Notes under the pieces: model-generated | What the model saw: the letters and a program-made list of their open reading frames with translations, nothing else | What the model was told of the DNA's origin: nothing | Database searches by the model: none | Shown here: positions 1 through 9,735 of the stretch, piece after piece | How positions within the stretch are numbered: the first letter of the stretch is position 1 | How the letters are laid out: every line of letters begins with the position of its first letter | Source of the DNA: Duganella lactea | GTDB lineage: Bacteria > Pseudomonadota > Gammaproteobacteria > Burkholderiales > Burkholderiaceae_D | DNA length: 64,000 nt | NCBI RefSeq assembly: GCF_009857505.1 | Contig: NZ_WWCP01000006.1 | Location: 1 to 64,000, forward strand | Direction of reading: 5' to 3' | Translations under genes and position numbers: made by a program

Positions 1-2
1 CG

Positions 3-80
3 CTGCTGGCTGGCGTGCTGTTTAAAGATGGACTTCCGGCGCAGGACAATCCGCCGGAACAACAGAAACTCGCCGCCTGA
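3..80 (+). CDS. C-terminal end of an unidentified protein (partial)
   Basis: An open frame entering from the left edge gives 25 residues ending DNPPEQQKLAA before a TGA at 78-80. The codons are GC-rich compared with the minus-strand gene that begins (stop codon) only 12 bases further on, so this may be the last native or differently derived gene before the accessory block. Too little is present to name the product. Confidence 0.4.
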   Translation: MLAGVLFKDGLPAQDNPPEQQKLAA

Positions 81-92
81 TGGCCCTACGCT

Positions 93-1769
93 TCAGGATT
101 GGCATACACCAGATTTGACATTAGCTCCTTCGATGATGAGGTCAGCCAAAGTGTTCGACTCAGAATAGTCCACTCCGCTGGATAACTGATTGATGACGTA
201 TTCAGCGGTATTTTCAATGGATATGGCCCCATTTTCGGCTGTAGCTTGGACAAACAATGGAGTGTCGACGATACGAGAAATATCAACGCATAATGCTTGC
301 CAGTCATTCACTGAGCGGTTCCCGAATTCCATTGCACTATATGCGTCTGCTAGCGTCTCTAGGAACCCGATACAGTTATCGGTGGTGAGCTGTTCGCGAA
401 TTCCCGCACGCCTCTCTGGCTCCGCTAAATACCTACGGGCTAGCACGAGGCTGACGTCACTCATACTGGTTCCAAGCTGTAGCGCTACGATGAGTCGGGT
501 AGGGTCCGCCAGGTGGCCTTGGATGTATTGAACCCGACCTCCGTTGCCACCGTCAGAATGTGCTACTTGTGGGAACAGGAACTGTACTAAGTCCTTCACA
601 GCGGCAGGTCTCGTGCAAAGCTGGTAGGCTTCTTCACGCGCTACACGGCCTCCCAGCAAGATTTCTTCATTCTGATTGGGCAGATTGATTTCATGTGGCA
701 GCGCCCCTACAAACCGTTTCGGCTCCTTCCGCAACAAGTCGTAAACCGACGGCGCTTTAACCTTCAATGCAGCAAGCGCCAAAATGTCCGCAAACACTAT
801 CTCACCACGCAACGACGGCTCGATGAGCCTCATTGTGTTAATCACGCGAATGACATCCCTTGGATGCTCAAGAAGGTCCCGCAACCCAGAAAAATAAACC
901 TCCGATACCCGGTCAGAGCGGCTACTGAAATACTCAGCCATTGCTTGACGTGGAAGCTCGTCGAGCGCAGCGTTGAGCAACTTCCTCCGAGCCGATGGCG
1001 ACATGTTAGGAACTGCCATGCGAACCTGCACAATTTTGTCCAAGTACCCCCTAGAATCAGGAACTGAGGCTTTCTCCAATGCCGCACAAACATAGCTAGG
1101 GTCCCATGCGAGAACGTACCCTACATTCCGGAGATTGCCCACTGCCTTAATGATTCGAATCATCTCGTAGACTTCCAATGGAAACAGTCTATCGATGTCG
1201 TCGATAACGACAATGATTGGCCTAGGAAACTCCACTAGCGCAGCCTGTACTTCGTTTTTTCGCGTCTCAATGTCTGTTTTTTTCAGATTCAAGACTGCCG
1301 ATAGAAATGTGCCAACACCAGAGAACACGGACTTTCCGACCGATGCCCAAGGCTCACTACCAGGTAAGAGTTTTATGACGTCAAATGCATTAGCATAGGC
1401 CTTCAGTGCCTTTCCCAGTTTCTTGCCAACTGCTACGTGGTCAACGAGCTCCACTGCCCCAGCGAGCTTTGCTAGGAATTGCCCTAGCAAGGCGTCCCGC
1501 TCTCCGATTAGCCACGGATTAAAATGTACGACGACGGGTGGACCTTGGACAGACTCTCGTAAATGTTCCTCGATGAGCGCCAATACGGAAGTCTTTCCAC
1601 TGCCCCAGGCCCCCTCGACTGACAGAACCAGTCCGCGCGAACTATCGACGCAGCGAAGCGCATTGGCTGCGTTCTCCGAGAATCCGACCCTGCCCAACCT
1701 ATCTTGTGCGCGTGCTTCTCCAACCTTTAGTGGAGCGTCCGAATTTACTAAAAATTCTTGATAAGGCAT
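93..1769 (-). CDS. KAP-family P-loop NTPase
   Basis: 558-aa protein. Residues 53-61 form a Walker A (GAWGSGKTS), FNPW at about 83-86 is the characteristic KAP motif after it, and residues 184-195 (PIIVVIDDIDRL) form the Walker B with paired Asp. A short hydrophobic glycine/serine-rich stretch lies at about 142-160, where other KAP NTPases carry an inserted membrane segment; it is weak here. KAP NTPases are often found in phage-defence loci. The gene is the last of a minus-strand run: it starts 39 bases after the 231-aa gene, which itself overlaps the large STAND gene, so the three are probably co-transcribed. The ATG at 1769 has no strong ribosome binding site, consistent with coupling to upstream translation. 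Family assignment is firm; its part in defence is inference. Confidence 0.85.
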   Translation of the reverse strand: MPYQEFLVNSDAPLKVGEARAQDRLGRVGFSENAANALRCVDSSRGLVLSVEGAWGSGKTSVLALIEEHLRESVQGPPVVVHFNPWLIGERDALLGQFLAKLAGAVELVDHVAVGKKLGKALKAYANAFDVIKLLPGSEPWASVGKSVFSGVGTFLSAVLNLKKTDIETRKNEVQAALVEFPRPIIVVIDDIDRLFPLEVYEMIRIIKAVGNLRNVGYVLAWDPSYVCAALEKASVPDSRGYLDKIVQVRMAVPNMSPSARRKLLNAALDELPRQAMAEYFSSRSDRVSEVYFSGLRDLLEHPRDVIRVINTMRLIEPSLRGEIVFADILALAALKVKAPSVYDLLRKEPKRFVGALPHEINLPNQNEEILLGGRVAREEAYQLCTRPAAVKDLVQFLFPQVAHSDGGNGGRVQYIQGHLADPTRLIVALQLGTSMSDVSLVLARRYLAEPERRAGIREQLTTDNCIGFLETLADAYSAMEFGNRSVNDWQALCVDISRIVDTPLFVQATAENGAISIENTAEYVINQLSSGVDYSESNTLADLIIEGANVKSGVCQS

Positions 1770-1808
1770 GTATGTTCTAAAAATGGTGACTGCGGGGGAT
1801 AAATCTAA

Positions 1809-2504
1809 TCAATCCCCGACAGAGTCTGCGTCGTTCAACTCATCGCCCAACAAATCGTGTTTTGCTCTCAAATCTGCCGCGTGTGCGGCCGCCATAGATG
1901 CGAACGTCTCGAGTTTTTGTATCTTGTCTAGCAATGTCTCGCGCGCAAGCTTCGCTTCCGCCCCATCGCGGTCAAGGCCGCGGTTCAGGAAACCTATAAT
2001 GCGAACCTCGAGTGTCACGTCCGCTCCAGCATCAACAGCGCTTTGTATCCAAGGCTTCGATTCTTCCGAAGCCACCTCAGCTGCAGCTGCCAGAAAGTAC
2101 TGCACCAAAATTCGCGACGCATCGTCGAGATTCGCCGCTAAGCTCAGCAACTTCGCGGCATCCTCGTCGGCCATAATATCTGCTGGAGGCTCGTGCATAA
2201 AACGAAACCGCGGTCCGCTGTTTGCATCAAGTGCGTCTAGCGTGCGCAGGAGCGGCTCCAGCTTCGCTAACGGGCGAAGCCGAGGCGGGAAACTATACCG
2301 TTGCGCCCACAACTGGAAGACCAATTCAGCACATGAATTTTGTGCAGCGAGTCTATCTTCGGGTGGGGCCTTCTCAGCGCGTTGAATGCGCTCGGCAAGC
2401 ATGTGCGCCATCCACTGAGTTAGCTCGTCATCTCCAATTTTCAGCTGTGCGATAAGCCGCTTGCCGAGTTCAATCACTGCTCTTGAGCGTTCTAGCGATT
2501 CCAT
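1809..2504 (-). CDS. Unknown 231-aa protein in the STAND/KAP operon
   Basis: Soluble, charged, mainly helical-looking protein with no signal peptide or membrane segment. The first part contains GDDELTQWMAHMLAERIQ, the middle is Ala/Leu-rich and the end is acidic. No catalytic motif was recognised. The open frame starts with TTG at 2513, but the ATG at 2504 is preceded by GAAGAAG and is preferred. It overlaps the 3' end of the 2119-aa STAND gene by about 35 bases in another frame, which points to translational coupling and to a shared function, perhaps as a partner or regulator of the nuclease-STAND protein. Function not known. Confidence 0.75.
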   Translation of the reverse strand: MESLERSRAVIELGKRLIAQLKIGDDELTQWMAHMLAERIQRAEKAPPEDRLAAQNSCAELVFQLWAQRYSFPPRLRPLAKLEPLLRTLDALDANSGPRFRFMHEPPADIMADEDAAKLLSLAANLDDASRILVQYFLAAAAEVASEESKPWIQSAVDAGADVTLEVRIIGFLNRGLDRDGAEAKLARETLLDKIQKLETFASMAAAHAADLRAKHDLLGDELNDADSVGD

Positions 2505-5500
2505 CTTCTTCAATTAAGTAGTAGCGGTTGTAAGGGGGTACGAACGACCCATTGTCGTCATCTGAGCTACTGCGCGGGACCCGCCGATGAAGCTTGAGAC
2601 TAACGATAAGAGAGTACCCTGGATTGGCAGCAAGAAGTTCTTTCAAAAAAGCTCTATCAGCACTCAAGCGAGTGCCAGGAATTGTTTCCTTTTCGCGACC
2701 GTAACCGCTCGACTGCGTCCATGTCTCACTTCGTATGAACGCACCGCTTTCAGTCACCCATCGACGCCCATCATCAACGGAGCATAAGCCCATTGCCAAG
2801 ATAGTGGCTGCGGTCGGCACTTCGCCAGGAACGCGCACGCGCTCACCCCAAGGGTCGTATTCATCGACACCAGAGGATTCGCCTTGGTCAGACTTCCACC
2901 GACGTAGCTTAAATTGACCACTCTGATTGCCCTCCGGTGTCAACTCAGGCGCTTCGCCGCCAGTGCCCGCAACCTCATCTTCGCCCGGTCCAACGTGGTC
3001 CTCATCAAATCGGAAGAAATATCCTCGAGCGTCTGTGGTGGTTTGCGCCGCGCAGAGCAATGCTGCCGCAGAGCGCTTTGGCACCAGCGCACTGTTCACG
3101 AAAATGGTCTCGACGCATTCGCTTATACCGCTTGTCCAGTCGCCTGCAACAACCTGCAGTCCCTCGTCGGTCTTCATGAGACTGTCGAGATGGTTAGCAG
3201 TTATCTGCCAACGCCAATCTTTGTCACCGTATCTCTCCGGCGCTGGAGGCGCCTTCGTAAGTTCAGGGTCGCGCCGGTCCGCAGCCCACTTACCATCTTC
3301 GCGAGTTAGAAGTCGATATTCAATCCAATCATCAAAGTCATTTTCGGCACTGTACGTCGCCTTGCCGACTGAGTGAGTTTTAAGCAGCCTTGCAGCCACT
3401 ATCATCATTGCATGATACGCGCTATAGGCCGCGAGGTCCTCCACTCGGGGCATGGTGCCGTGTGAGTGCCTGGTCTGCTCGTCTGCAAACACGCCATGCT
3501 TGTAGCGCGCATCATGGCTATACCCTGCGGGGAGCCGCCCCATACGGCCGCGTATGGCCTGTGCGGTGCGACGAGCAATTCCATTTGGCGAGATGCCGAA
3601 AACTCGTCCCAGCGGAGTAAGCCAATACGGGCCAATGTCTATTCCAAAGTGGTACTCATCGATTTCCTCGCCTGTCTCGTCGTCCAATGCTTGGGGCTCT
3701 GCCTCTGGCTCTCGATAGGAAGAATGTTCAACGAGCGGCAATGCAATTTCGTTGATTTTTTCTAGCTCGCTCAGCGTGCTTCCGCCACCAAAGATTTCAG
3801 GTAGTTCGCGCAAAGCGACGGCTGCAAAATGGCGAATCAACACGTGCTCTTCCTTGACTGACAAAAGGAGAAAATCGCCAAAAAGGGCCACCATGTCACG
3901 GTGCCCGGTGCCGCACCGAGCTAGCGCAATGTTGAGCCACAGACGAGAATGCCACTCGTAAAAAACAAAACTTTTGTCAACGAAAGCAGTAGGTCCGCTT
4001 ACGAGCGCTTTTTTCGCGAGCGAAGACAGTACCGGGTGCCACCCCAGCTCAATGGCCGCCCGCACGGCGTGCGCAGCCTCCCAGCGCACCGAAGTATTTG
4101 GTGACCCAAGAGCGGCCCACAGATAACCAGCAACGGCCGCCTCGCAGCTCTCCTCTAACTTCATCGCATCGCTCCAAGGGCCGTCTCCATCTTCCGGCCG
4201 CATGTCCATCTCGTGAAGCGACAGGCCAAAGTTCAGCGCATCGTCGGCCTCATCGCTCGTCAGAACGTGAGACAGCGATTCCAGCATCTGAAAGAGCTCT
4301 CCTGAGTTAAGCGTCGTCACATTCAGAAGAAATCCCTCAAGCGTAGCTTCAACAATCTCGTCATCGGTAACAATGCCTTCGCTGATTAGCTGACGGTACG
4401 GGAACGAGCTTCCCCATCTCCGCCTCCTTGCCCACTCGGGACTTCTTCTACATACGGCTAACGCTACGGCCGCCATCGCCTTACGCAAGGCGACCGGCTT
4501 CGTACTTTTTTTGCTGAGCACATCTAAGAGATGCCTTAATTCATAGTTCCCAAAATCTGGCCACTGCTCGATGGCTAAACAGAACTCGGCGGCGCCCGCC
4601 AAGCCACTTCGCAGCAGAGCCTGTGTGTAAAACTCCTCAATCTGGTAAGGCGGGTCAAAGGTCTTGAGTAGCAAGTAGGCACTGCGAAGCTGTACAGCGC
4701 TTGACAGGTCAACTCCTTCGAAAAGGACATTCCAATCGGGGTCGTTGCGCTTCTCTAACGTTTGTGGCACGTACTGCCGGGCGGGATTCTCGCTCTCGGT
4801 CTTGGGGGTACGCACTGCCGCTAGTAGCCTGTCAAGGTCCGAGGCCGCGAAATCGCAAGTGCGTGCCAGCTTTGAAACTCGCTCAAGGTCACTCTCGGAG
4901 GGCGAGCTGAACCTAAGATAGCGATAGGCAACATCTAGAATTTTACGCTGAACATCCTTGGCGGACTCATTTTCCATAGCTTTCGCTAAGTCATCTACCC
5001 GTGTCCACTCGTCGCCAATCGGACATAACGCAATTGGCGCAATGGGCGGTAGCAAGCCACGCGCCACTGCTCGGCCAACCGTGATTTTCAAAAGTCTGTC
5101 TGCATAGCCTATCTTCCGGTCCCGCCACCGGCTCAAAGTTGCGATGGTTGATGCCGGACATAAGCTTAGTAGTCCATCAATGGTGTGGTTCCAGTCGAAA
5201 TGCTTGTCTCTTTCGACATAGTCGTACGCTAGCTCTGCGCTTCGTGCCAGCCTATAGGCGGACTCGGGTCGGGCTGGGCGGTTCTTTCCACTCGCCTCGG
5301 CAAGGCATAATATAGCCCCCCAGCGGTCTGAGTTTTCCTCACCGATGCGGTTCGAAATCTCTACCGCCCGCTCGAAATAGGAACGAGCCTCGGCTTTACT
5401 GGTCGGAAAAATGGCGCGCGCAAGAGTTTGATAGGAATCGACTCTCGATTCAGCGTGCTCGCGGTGATTTTCTATAGCTTCGTAGACCCGAACAGACACT

Positions 5501-8500
5501 TCGAGTGCAATACTCTCAAGGGCTTTTTCCCGGGCTGCCAAGCGGCAAATAGCCGTCATGGCTGTGGTCCCGAAAGCATCTGCCTTCTCTTTAAACCAGT
5601 TCAGAAATTCGGCTAAGGAAGTTGTGTCCGATACCGACGCATCGCGTATCGCTCGTATCCACTCCAGTGCCGCGATTTGCTCTAAGTTGAAAACGTTGTT
5701 GTAATCTCTGGACCTAGCGGACTTCGTCGAACTGAGCGCAGCCTGCACAGCCACGTTAAACACTGCTGGTACCCTTCCACACGCGATTTCCGCACTCAGG
5801 AGAAACCAATCTAGAAGACCTCCGGTAGACCTTTCGAACGCTTCGGCTTCGGAACTTCTGCTGTACTGGCTTGTCTTTTTCTCCAGTTCGTCACGAATTT
5901 CTTTAGGGGCTAAATCAATAAGCACAAGCCGACTTCCCAATAGAGCGGCCTCAAGGCAATACGCTCTCAGCAATACGGGTCTATCCGAACCGTGACGCGC
6001 CATCAACTCTACGGGTGGATGGTCTGGCAGGTAGCGACGAATTACCTTCGCCCACTCCACGTCATCCCGAGGCAGTACTCGTAGTGCTTGTGAAACAGCG
6101 GACGTGACACCATTGAGTACGCCCCAACTGGAAATCGCCCTATCCGGGTCATGAAGTCGAATTCGGCGACTAGCCAGCGCCCTCATAAGTGTCCCAAGCG
6201 GTATAGCTGGGAGCGTGTGACCACCCTTGCACGCTTCGATGGCCAGTCCCAGCATTAGCCAGATATCCCGCGCACCATGCTCCGCCACTCGGTCAAGCAA
6301 ATCGTATCTCCCAAGGTCTACAAGGCGACGTGCCAGAGTACCTCCTGCGGTCATCGACAGATGCCTTGGACTCCACCCACGAAGAAACTTGGCTGCATCT
6401 TCCGGCCCTTCTGCTAGCAACTTGGCCATTGCCAATTCGACGATGTCACTAGTGTCGACGTTCTCGTTCGATTTTTCACGCTCTTCATGGGGCATGCTTG
6501 CCCAAGAATATAGCCAATCTATCGCCATCCTCAAATGGCTTCGTGCTTCAGATAGGAATTCAGCACGCCCCGCCATCAAGCCTGCTTCATAGGCGTGATG
6601 AGCTCCGGTCCAAGTTCCTCGAAATGCACGTCGTGAAACAAGTTCGTCGATACGGTCTAAAGAAAGAAGCGCAGACGCAATATCTGTATTTCCTTGTATT
6701 AAGCTATTCTGGCGCGCGACCCCGGCGAGTTCACCGGCTACTTTGAGCGCGAGTTTTGCTGCGGAAGCGAAGCGCTTTTGTTGTAGGCAAGCCTTCAGTG
6801 CGAAGGTCAGGCGTTGAACCTCCACATCACGACGTTCGAGCGGGTTAGCTGTTGGCAGCCCTTCAGAAGAAAGCGCCAGTTCGACCAGCTCATCCATTCG
6901 TCCCGCTGCCAGCAGTAGTTGGGGAATCGTCGATGCGACATAGGAGCTGGAAGCTGCGAGGGGCTTCAGTCGAGTCAAGAACGTCGCCAGCTTTTCCTTT
7001 TCTGGTTGGAACCTCTGGCGGAACCAAGTTTCTGCGGGCTCATCTAAGAAGTGCAGGCTTCCACCCTTTACAAGTAGCGGACGCCCCAAGTCAAAGGCAA
7101 AGCTTCTAACTGCGCTTTCAGTGGTGCCTGAAATCTCAGCGAGCACTGCAATCGGAACCAACGGTCGCAGCACCGCTAAGCCTTCGCAGATTAGTCCAAT
7201 CTGCTCAGCCTCGACATGGCCCTCTCTATACTTCAGCTTCTCGACCGCTTGCGCTAGCAGGTCGGCGATGGCCCGCTCAACTGTCGATGGTGACGGCCCC
7301 AGCGCCTTAAGCATCTCCGCTAATGGAAGATTACGACTCAATGCTACCGCCTGAACTCGCGGGTTGGAACTGCTTAAAAAACCGAAGTCGGAGATGTCGG
7401 TATCGGTCGCGTCTGGATAGACGGTTCTTAGATGTTTAGCTGTCTCGTCATGACTGAATGGGCGGAGCTCAACGTGAATCGCGTCAGGGGGCGGCTGCAA
7501 GTGGTCACGCCGATGAGTCCGGCAGGTGAAAACAAGCTTCACGCCATCTGGCATAGCAGTACGAATAAGGTCTGGCACGAATGCGGAGTCATCAAACTCT
7601 TTAGCCGCCATAACCGCGTTGTCCGCAGCGTCGATTATCAAATAAAGGTTAGCATGGGGAGTTTTAGCTCGAAGCAAGCTGACAGCCTGAGCCAGTCTGG
7701 TCACAAATGCGCGCATGTACTGCTTGCTATCCGTTCCCCGAACCGGAATCAGCGGATTACACAGACCTCGAGCGGCAAGCTCATTAGCTATTTGCGGAAG
7801 CGCATCCTTTTCTCGGTGGCGGTAGTGTTGCGCGCTTCTGTAGAGCCCATCACCAAAGCAATCGTAGAGCACTGCGACTGTCCCCTCGGAAACAGACTGA
7901 GAAAGCTGCCATACGAGAATTGACTTACCGACACCACCCTCTGCGTGTAAGACAATTGGTTGAGTCGCAGATTCCAGAATCGCACGAATCTCCACATCCT
8001 GTTCCCGCGGCAGTGCACCGCCTGCAGGACCTGCAATCAAACATTCTGCCGGCCAGAGGTCCTCCTCATCAGCGCCGAGCGCTCGGAGTACATCAACGCG
8101 AAGAATAGAAGGGTTCGAAGCGAACTCAGTTGTAGCTTTCCTCGTCACCAACTCTTTGAGCTGAAGCGAAGCTTCCGAACCACCCTCCGCCAGGAAGGTT
8201 CTCACGTCCTTAAATAGTAGATTCCGCTGGTTCCAGAGGTCGGGTTCGCCCGGTTCGACTGAGAACAGTTTGAAGAAATTTGCAGTCTCGCTTCCGAGCC
8301 CATTCACGTACCCCAGTATAGTCGCCACGACTGAAGGATGCCGCGTAATTCTTTCGACTGCGAGGTCCTCAAGTGTCTCAATCACTTTCTCATCAACGGG
8401 TCGATTGGTTGTGAAGGTGAAGTGTAATTTGTCCTTCAGTTCGTCCCACGCGTACATCGTACGCAGCTTCGTAAAGCGCTTCGAAAATCCAGTAAGTGTC

Positions 8501-8829
8501 TTGCTCAACCCACTGGCAGTCCACGGCTCCTGCACACGCTTCGTCGAGTGCTTCAGCTGTACGTACCGAACAAGGCGTGCCGCTTCGAACCGCTCACTAC
8601 CAAAGTAAAACCCAACATCTATAAGTTCATCACCTTCGTTCGCCGAGCCAGGCCCCTCAATGGCCGATGCGCCCTCAATTGAAATGGCAACCAAGTCGCT
8701 AACCCCAGGCAGAAGAGACAGGCAATGGCGGGCGGCCCAGTGGTAGTGGAACTGGTCACCATCCCTGCTTGCTCGCACCAAGTCCGACTCGGTTGTCGCA
8801 GCACCAGTGGAAGTATTTTTCGATTTCAT
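2470..8829 (-). CDS. Avs-like antiviral STAND NTPase with N-terminal DUF4297/Cap4-type nuclease
   Basis: 2119-aa protein in three parts. Residues about 20-230 look like a DUF4297/Cap4 restriction-type nuclease: an Asp at 71 (LIDVGFYFG) followed by Q-L-K at 91-93 (YVQLKHS), the D...QxK core of a PD-(D/E)xK fold. Residues about 290-560 are a STAND NTPase with Walker A EGGVGKS (297-303), Walker B LIIDAADNA (397-405) and a sensor-like VFTCR. The remaining roughly 1500 residues are helical, repeat-like and contain no other obvious enzyme motif, as in Avs sensors, which bind phage terminase or portal and then activate the effector. Size and order resemble Avs2/Avs3-type proteins; which Avs type cannot be told by eye. 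The ATG at 8829 overlaps the stop of a 68-aa ORF (ATGA) and has GGAG upstream. It leads an operon with the 231-aa and KAP genes. Confidence 0.85.
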   Translation of the reverse strand: MKSKNTSTGAATTESDLVRASRDGDQFHYHWAARHCLSLLPGVSDLVAISIEGASAIEGPGSANEGDELIDVGFYFGSERFEAARLVRYVQLKHSTKRVQEPWTASGLSKTLTGFSKRFTKLRTMYAWDELKDKLHFTFTTNRPVDEKVIETLEDLAVERITRHPSVVATILGYVNGLGSETANFFKLFSVEPGEPDLWNQRNLLFKDVRTFLAEGGSEASLQLKELVTRKATTEFASNPSILRVDVLRALGADEEDLWPAECLIAGPAGGALPREQDVEIRAILESATQPIVLHAEGGVGKSILVWQLSQSVSEGTVAVLYDCFGDGLYRSAQHYRHREKDALPQIANELAARGLCNPLIPVRGTDSKQYMRAFVTRLAQAVSLLRAKTPHANLYLIIDAADNAVMAAKEFDDSAFVPDLIRTAMPDGVKLVFTCRTHRRDHLQPPPDAIHVELRPFSHDETAKHLRTVYPDATDTDISDFGFLSSSNPRVQAVALSRNLPLAEMLKALGPSPSTVERAIADLLAQAVEKLKYREGHVEAEQIGLICEGLAVLRPLVPIAVLAEISGTTESAVRSFAFDLGRPLLVKGGSLHFLDEPAETWFRQRFQPEKEKLATFLTRLKPLAASSSYVASTIPQLLLAAGRMDELVELALSSEGLPTANPLERRDVEVQRLTFALKACLQQKRFASAAKLALKVAGELAGVARQNSLIQGNTDIASALLSLDRIDELVSRRAFRGTWTGAHHAYEAGLMAGRAEFLSEARSHLRMAIDWLYSWASMPHEEREKSNENVDTSDIVELAMAKLLAEGPEDAAKFLRGWSPRHLSMTAGGTLARRLVDLGRYDLLDRVAEHGARDIWLMLGLAIEACKGGHTLPAIPLGTLMRALASRRIRLHDPDRAISSWGVLNGVTSAVSQALRVLPRDDVEWAKVIRRYLPDHPPVELMARHGSDRPVLLRAYCLEAALLGSRLVLIDLAPKEIRDELEKKTSQYSRSSEAEAFERSTGGLLDWFLLSAEIACGRVPAVFNVAVQAALSSTKSARSRDYNNVFNLEQIAALEWIRAIRDASVSDTTSLAEFLNWFKEKADAFGTTAMTAICRLAAREKALESIALEVSVRVYEAIENHREHAESRVDSYQTLARAIFPTSKAEARSYFERAVEISNRIGEENSDRWGAILCLAEASGKNRPARPESAYRLARSAELAYDYVERDKHFDWNHTIDGLLSLCPASTIATLSRWRDRKIGYADRLLKITVGRAVARGLLPPIAPIALCPIGDEWTRVDDLAKAMENESAKDVQRKILDVAYRYLRFSSPSESDLERVSKLARTCDFAASDLDRLLAAVRTPKTESENPARQYVPQTLEKRNDPDWNVLFEGVDLSSAVQLRSAYLLLKTFDPPYQIEEFYTQALLRSGLAGAAEFCLAIEQWPDFGNYELRHLLDVLSKKSTKPVALRKAMAAVALAVCRRSPEWARRRRWGSSFPYRQLISEGIVTDDEIVEATLEGFLLNVTTLNSGELFQMLESLSHVLTSDEADDALNFGLSLHEMDMRPEDGDGPWSDAMKLEESCEAAVAGYLWAALGSPNTSVRWEAAHAVRAAIELGWHPVLSSLAKKALVSGPTAFVDKSFVFYEWHSRLWLNIALARCGTGHRDMVALFGDFLLLSVKEEHVLIRHFAAVALRELPEIFGGGSTLSELEKINEIALPLVEHSSYREPEAEPQALDDETGEEIDEYHFGIDIGPYWLTPLGRVFGISPNGIARRTAQAIRGRMGRLPAGYSHDARYKHGVFADEQTRHSHGTMPRVEDLAAYSAYHAMMIVAARLLKTHSVGKATYSAENDFDDWIEYRLLTREDGKWAADRRDPELTKAPPAPERYGDKDWRWQITANHLDSLMKTDEGLQVVAGDWTSGISECVETIFVNSALVPKRSAAALLCAAQTTTDARGYFFRFDEDHVGPGEDEVAGTGGEAPELTPEGNQSGQFKLRRWKSDQGESSGVDEYDPWGERVRVPGEVPTAATILAMGLCSVDDGRRWVTESGAFIRSETWTQSSGYGREKETIPGTRLSADRAFLKELLAANPGYSLIVSLKLHRRVPRSSSDDDNGSFVPPYNRYYLIEEDGIARTLKSSD

Positions 8830-9032
8830 GAGACTTCGGAACTCCAGTTCAACGTGCCTGCATCTTCTGAAATTACAGTCGGGCCGATGGTAATTAGATT
8901 CGCAAGAATCGCATAAAACGGACTCGCGACTTGAACAAACTCGGCTTTATGCCGACCATGGTGGTTGGGGGTCATTTGAAATGTATGCTCATGCTTTTTT
9001 TTCACCACATCATATTGCCACGTTGGAAGCAT
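8826..9032 (-). CDS. Small 68-aa ORF overlapping the start of the STAND gene
   Basis: Open frame whose TGA overlaps the ATG of the 2119-aa gene (ATGA at 8826-8829), the arrangement of translationally coupled genes. The N-terminal part is charged and His-rich, the second part (VASPFYAILANLITIGPTVI) is hydrophobic and beta-like. No family recognised with certainty; it resembles small single-domain proteins more than random translation, but no strong ribosome binding site precedes the ATG at 9032. It may be a real first gene of the defence operon or only a leader peptide. Confidence 0.5.
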   Translation of the reverse strand: MLPTWQYDVVKKKHEHTFQMTPNHHGRHKAEFVQVASPFYAILANLITIGPTVISEDAGTLNWSSEVS

Positions 9033-9208
9033 TTCAGATAGGTCTCAGCCAGGGATTCGCAGCACCGAGAAGACCATCTGCGCCGCAAGACGACGCTTTG
9101 TATTGTTCATGATTTCCACCTGAGCACCGAATGTCTCAAAGTCATCTTGCAATACGCGCGCTTATTGAGCAGAATTCGATAAGGCGAACACATGGCGAAG
9201 GGGGCATC

Positions 9209-9622
9209 ATGGCTGCTTGGCAGTTTGACCTGTACTTCACTCTTCGGGGCTCGACCGCGCCGGATACTTCAATCCCAGACTGCGAGCCAGTGCTCCCCGC
9301 ACCCGTCACGTACGCACTTCAAGAAGACTTCGTACACTACCTAGGTTGCCCTTGGTTCATGCTGCCCGACTGGCTTGTCTTCGGCCCAGAAAACGGAAAT
9401 CGAATTGATTTCAATTTCTTCGATGCCGGCGATGCAATTGTGCAAGTTAGGCTGGACACTCGTGATGAAGCGCCGCAATTTGTCGTTCTCATCGCCGACC
9501 TGGCCAAGTTGCATGGGTGCGTGCTTTTCAATGCTGACAGTGGCGAATTCGTTCCGGCAGATAGGGACCGGCTCAACGAGGCTATAGTTCTGCGAGAAGC
9601 ACAGCTGCTTGGACTTAGATAG
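9209..9622 (+). CDS. Conserved-looking 137-aa protein of unknown function
   Basis: The frame is open from 9131, but the ATG at 9209 follows AAGGGGG at good spacing and begins MAAWQFDLYFTL, so it is preferred. The product is a small acidic soluble protein with a beta-rich pattern (ADWLVFGPENGNRIDF-like stretch near residue 55-70, LDTRDEAPQF near 85). It resembles small immunity or cognate proteins in general layout but no family was recognised. It is divergent from the defence operon, with 176 bases between the two starts that would hold both promoters. A decayed copy of its first codons seems to lie near 13,616-13,676. Confidence 0.6.
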   Translation: MAAWQFDLYFTLRGSTAPDTSIPDCEPVLPAPVTYALQEDFVHYLGCPWFMLPDWLVFGPENGNRIDFNFFDAGDAIVQVRLDTRDEAPQFVVLIADLAKLHGCVLFNADSGEFVPADRDRLNEAIVLREAQLLGLR

Positions 9623-9735
9623 TGGTAGAGATGGAGCAACGCGGCCACTCAACCGTTTCCGATTAGGTATTCCGAGTTCTAGAGTTCCCATTTCGGCATT
9701 TCAACGGCCGGGTAAAGCGCTGGAAATCACAGCGG

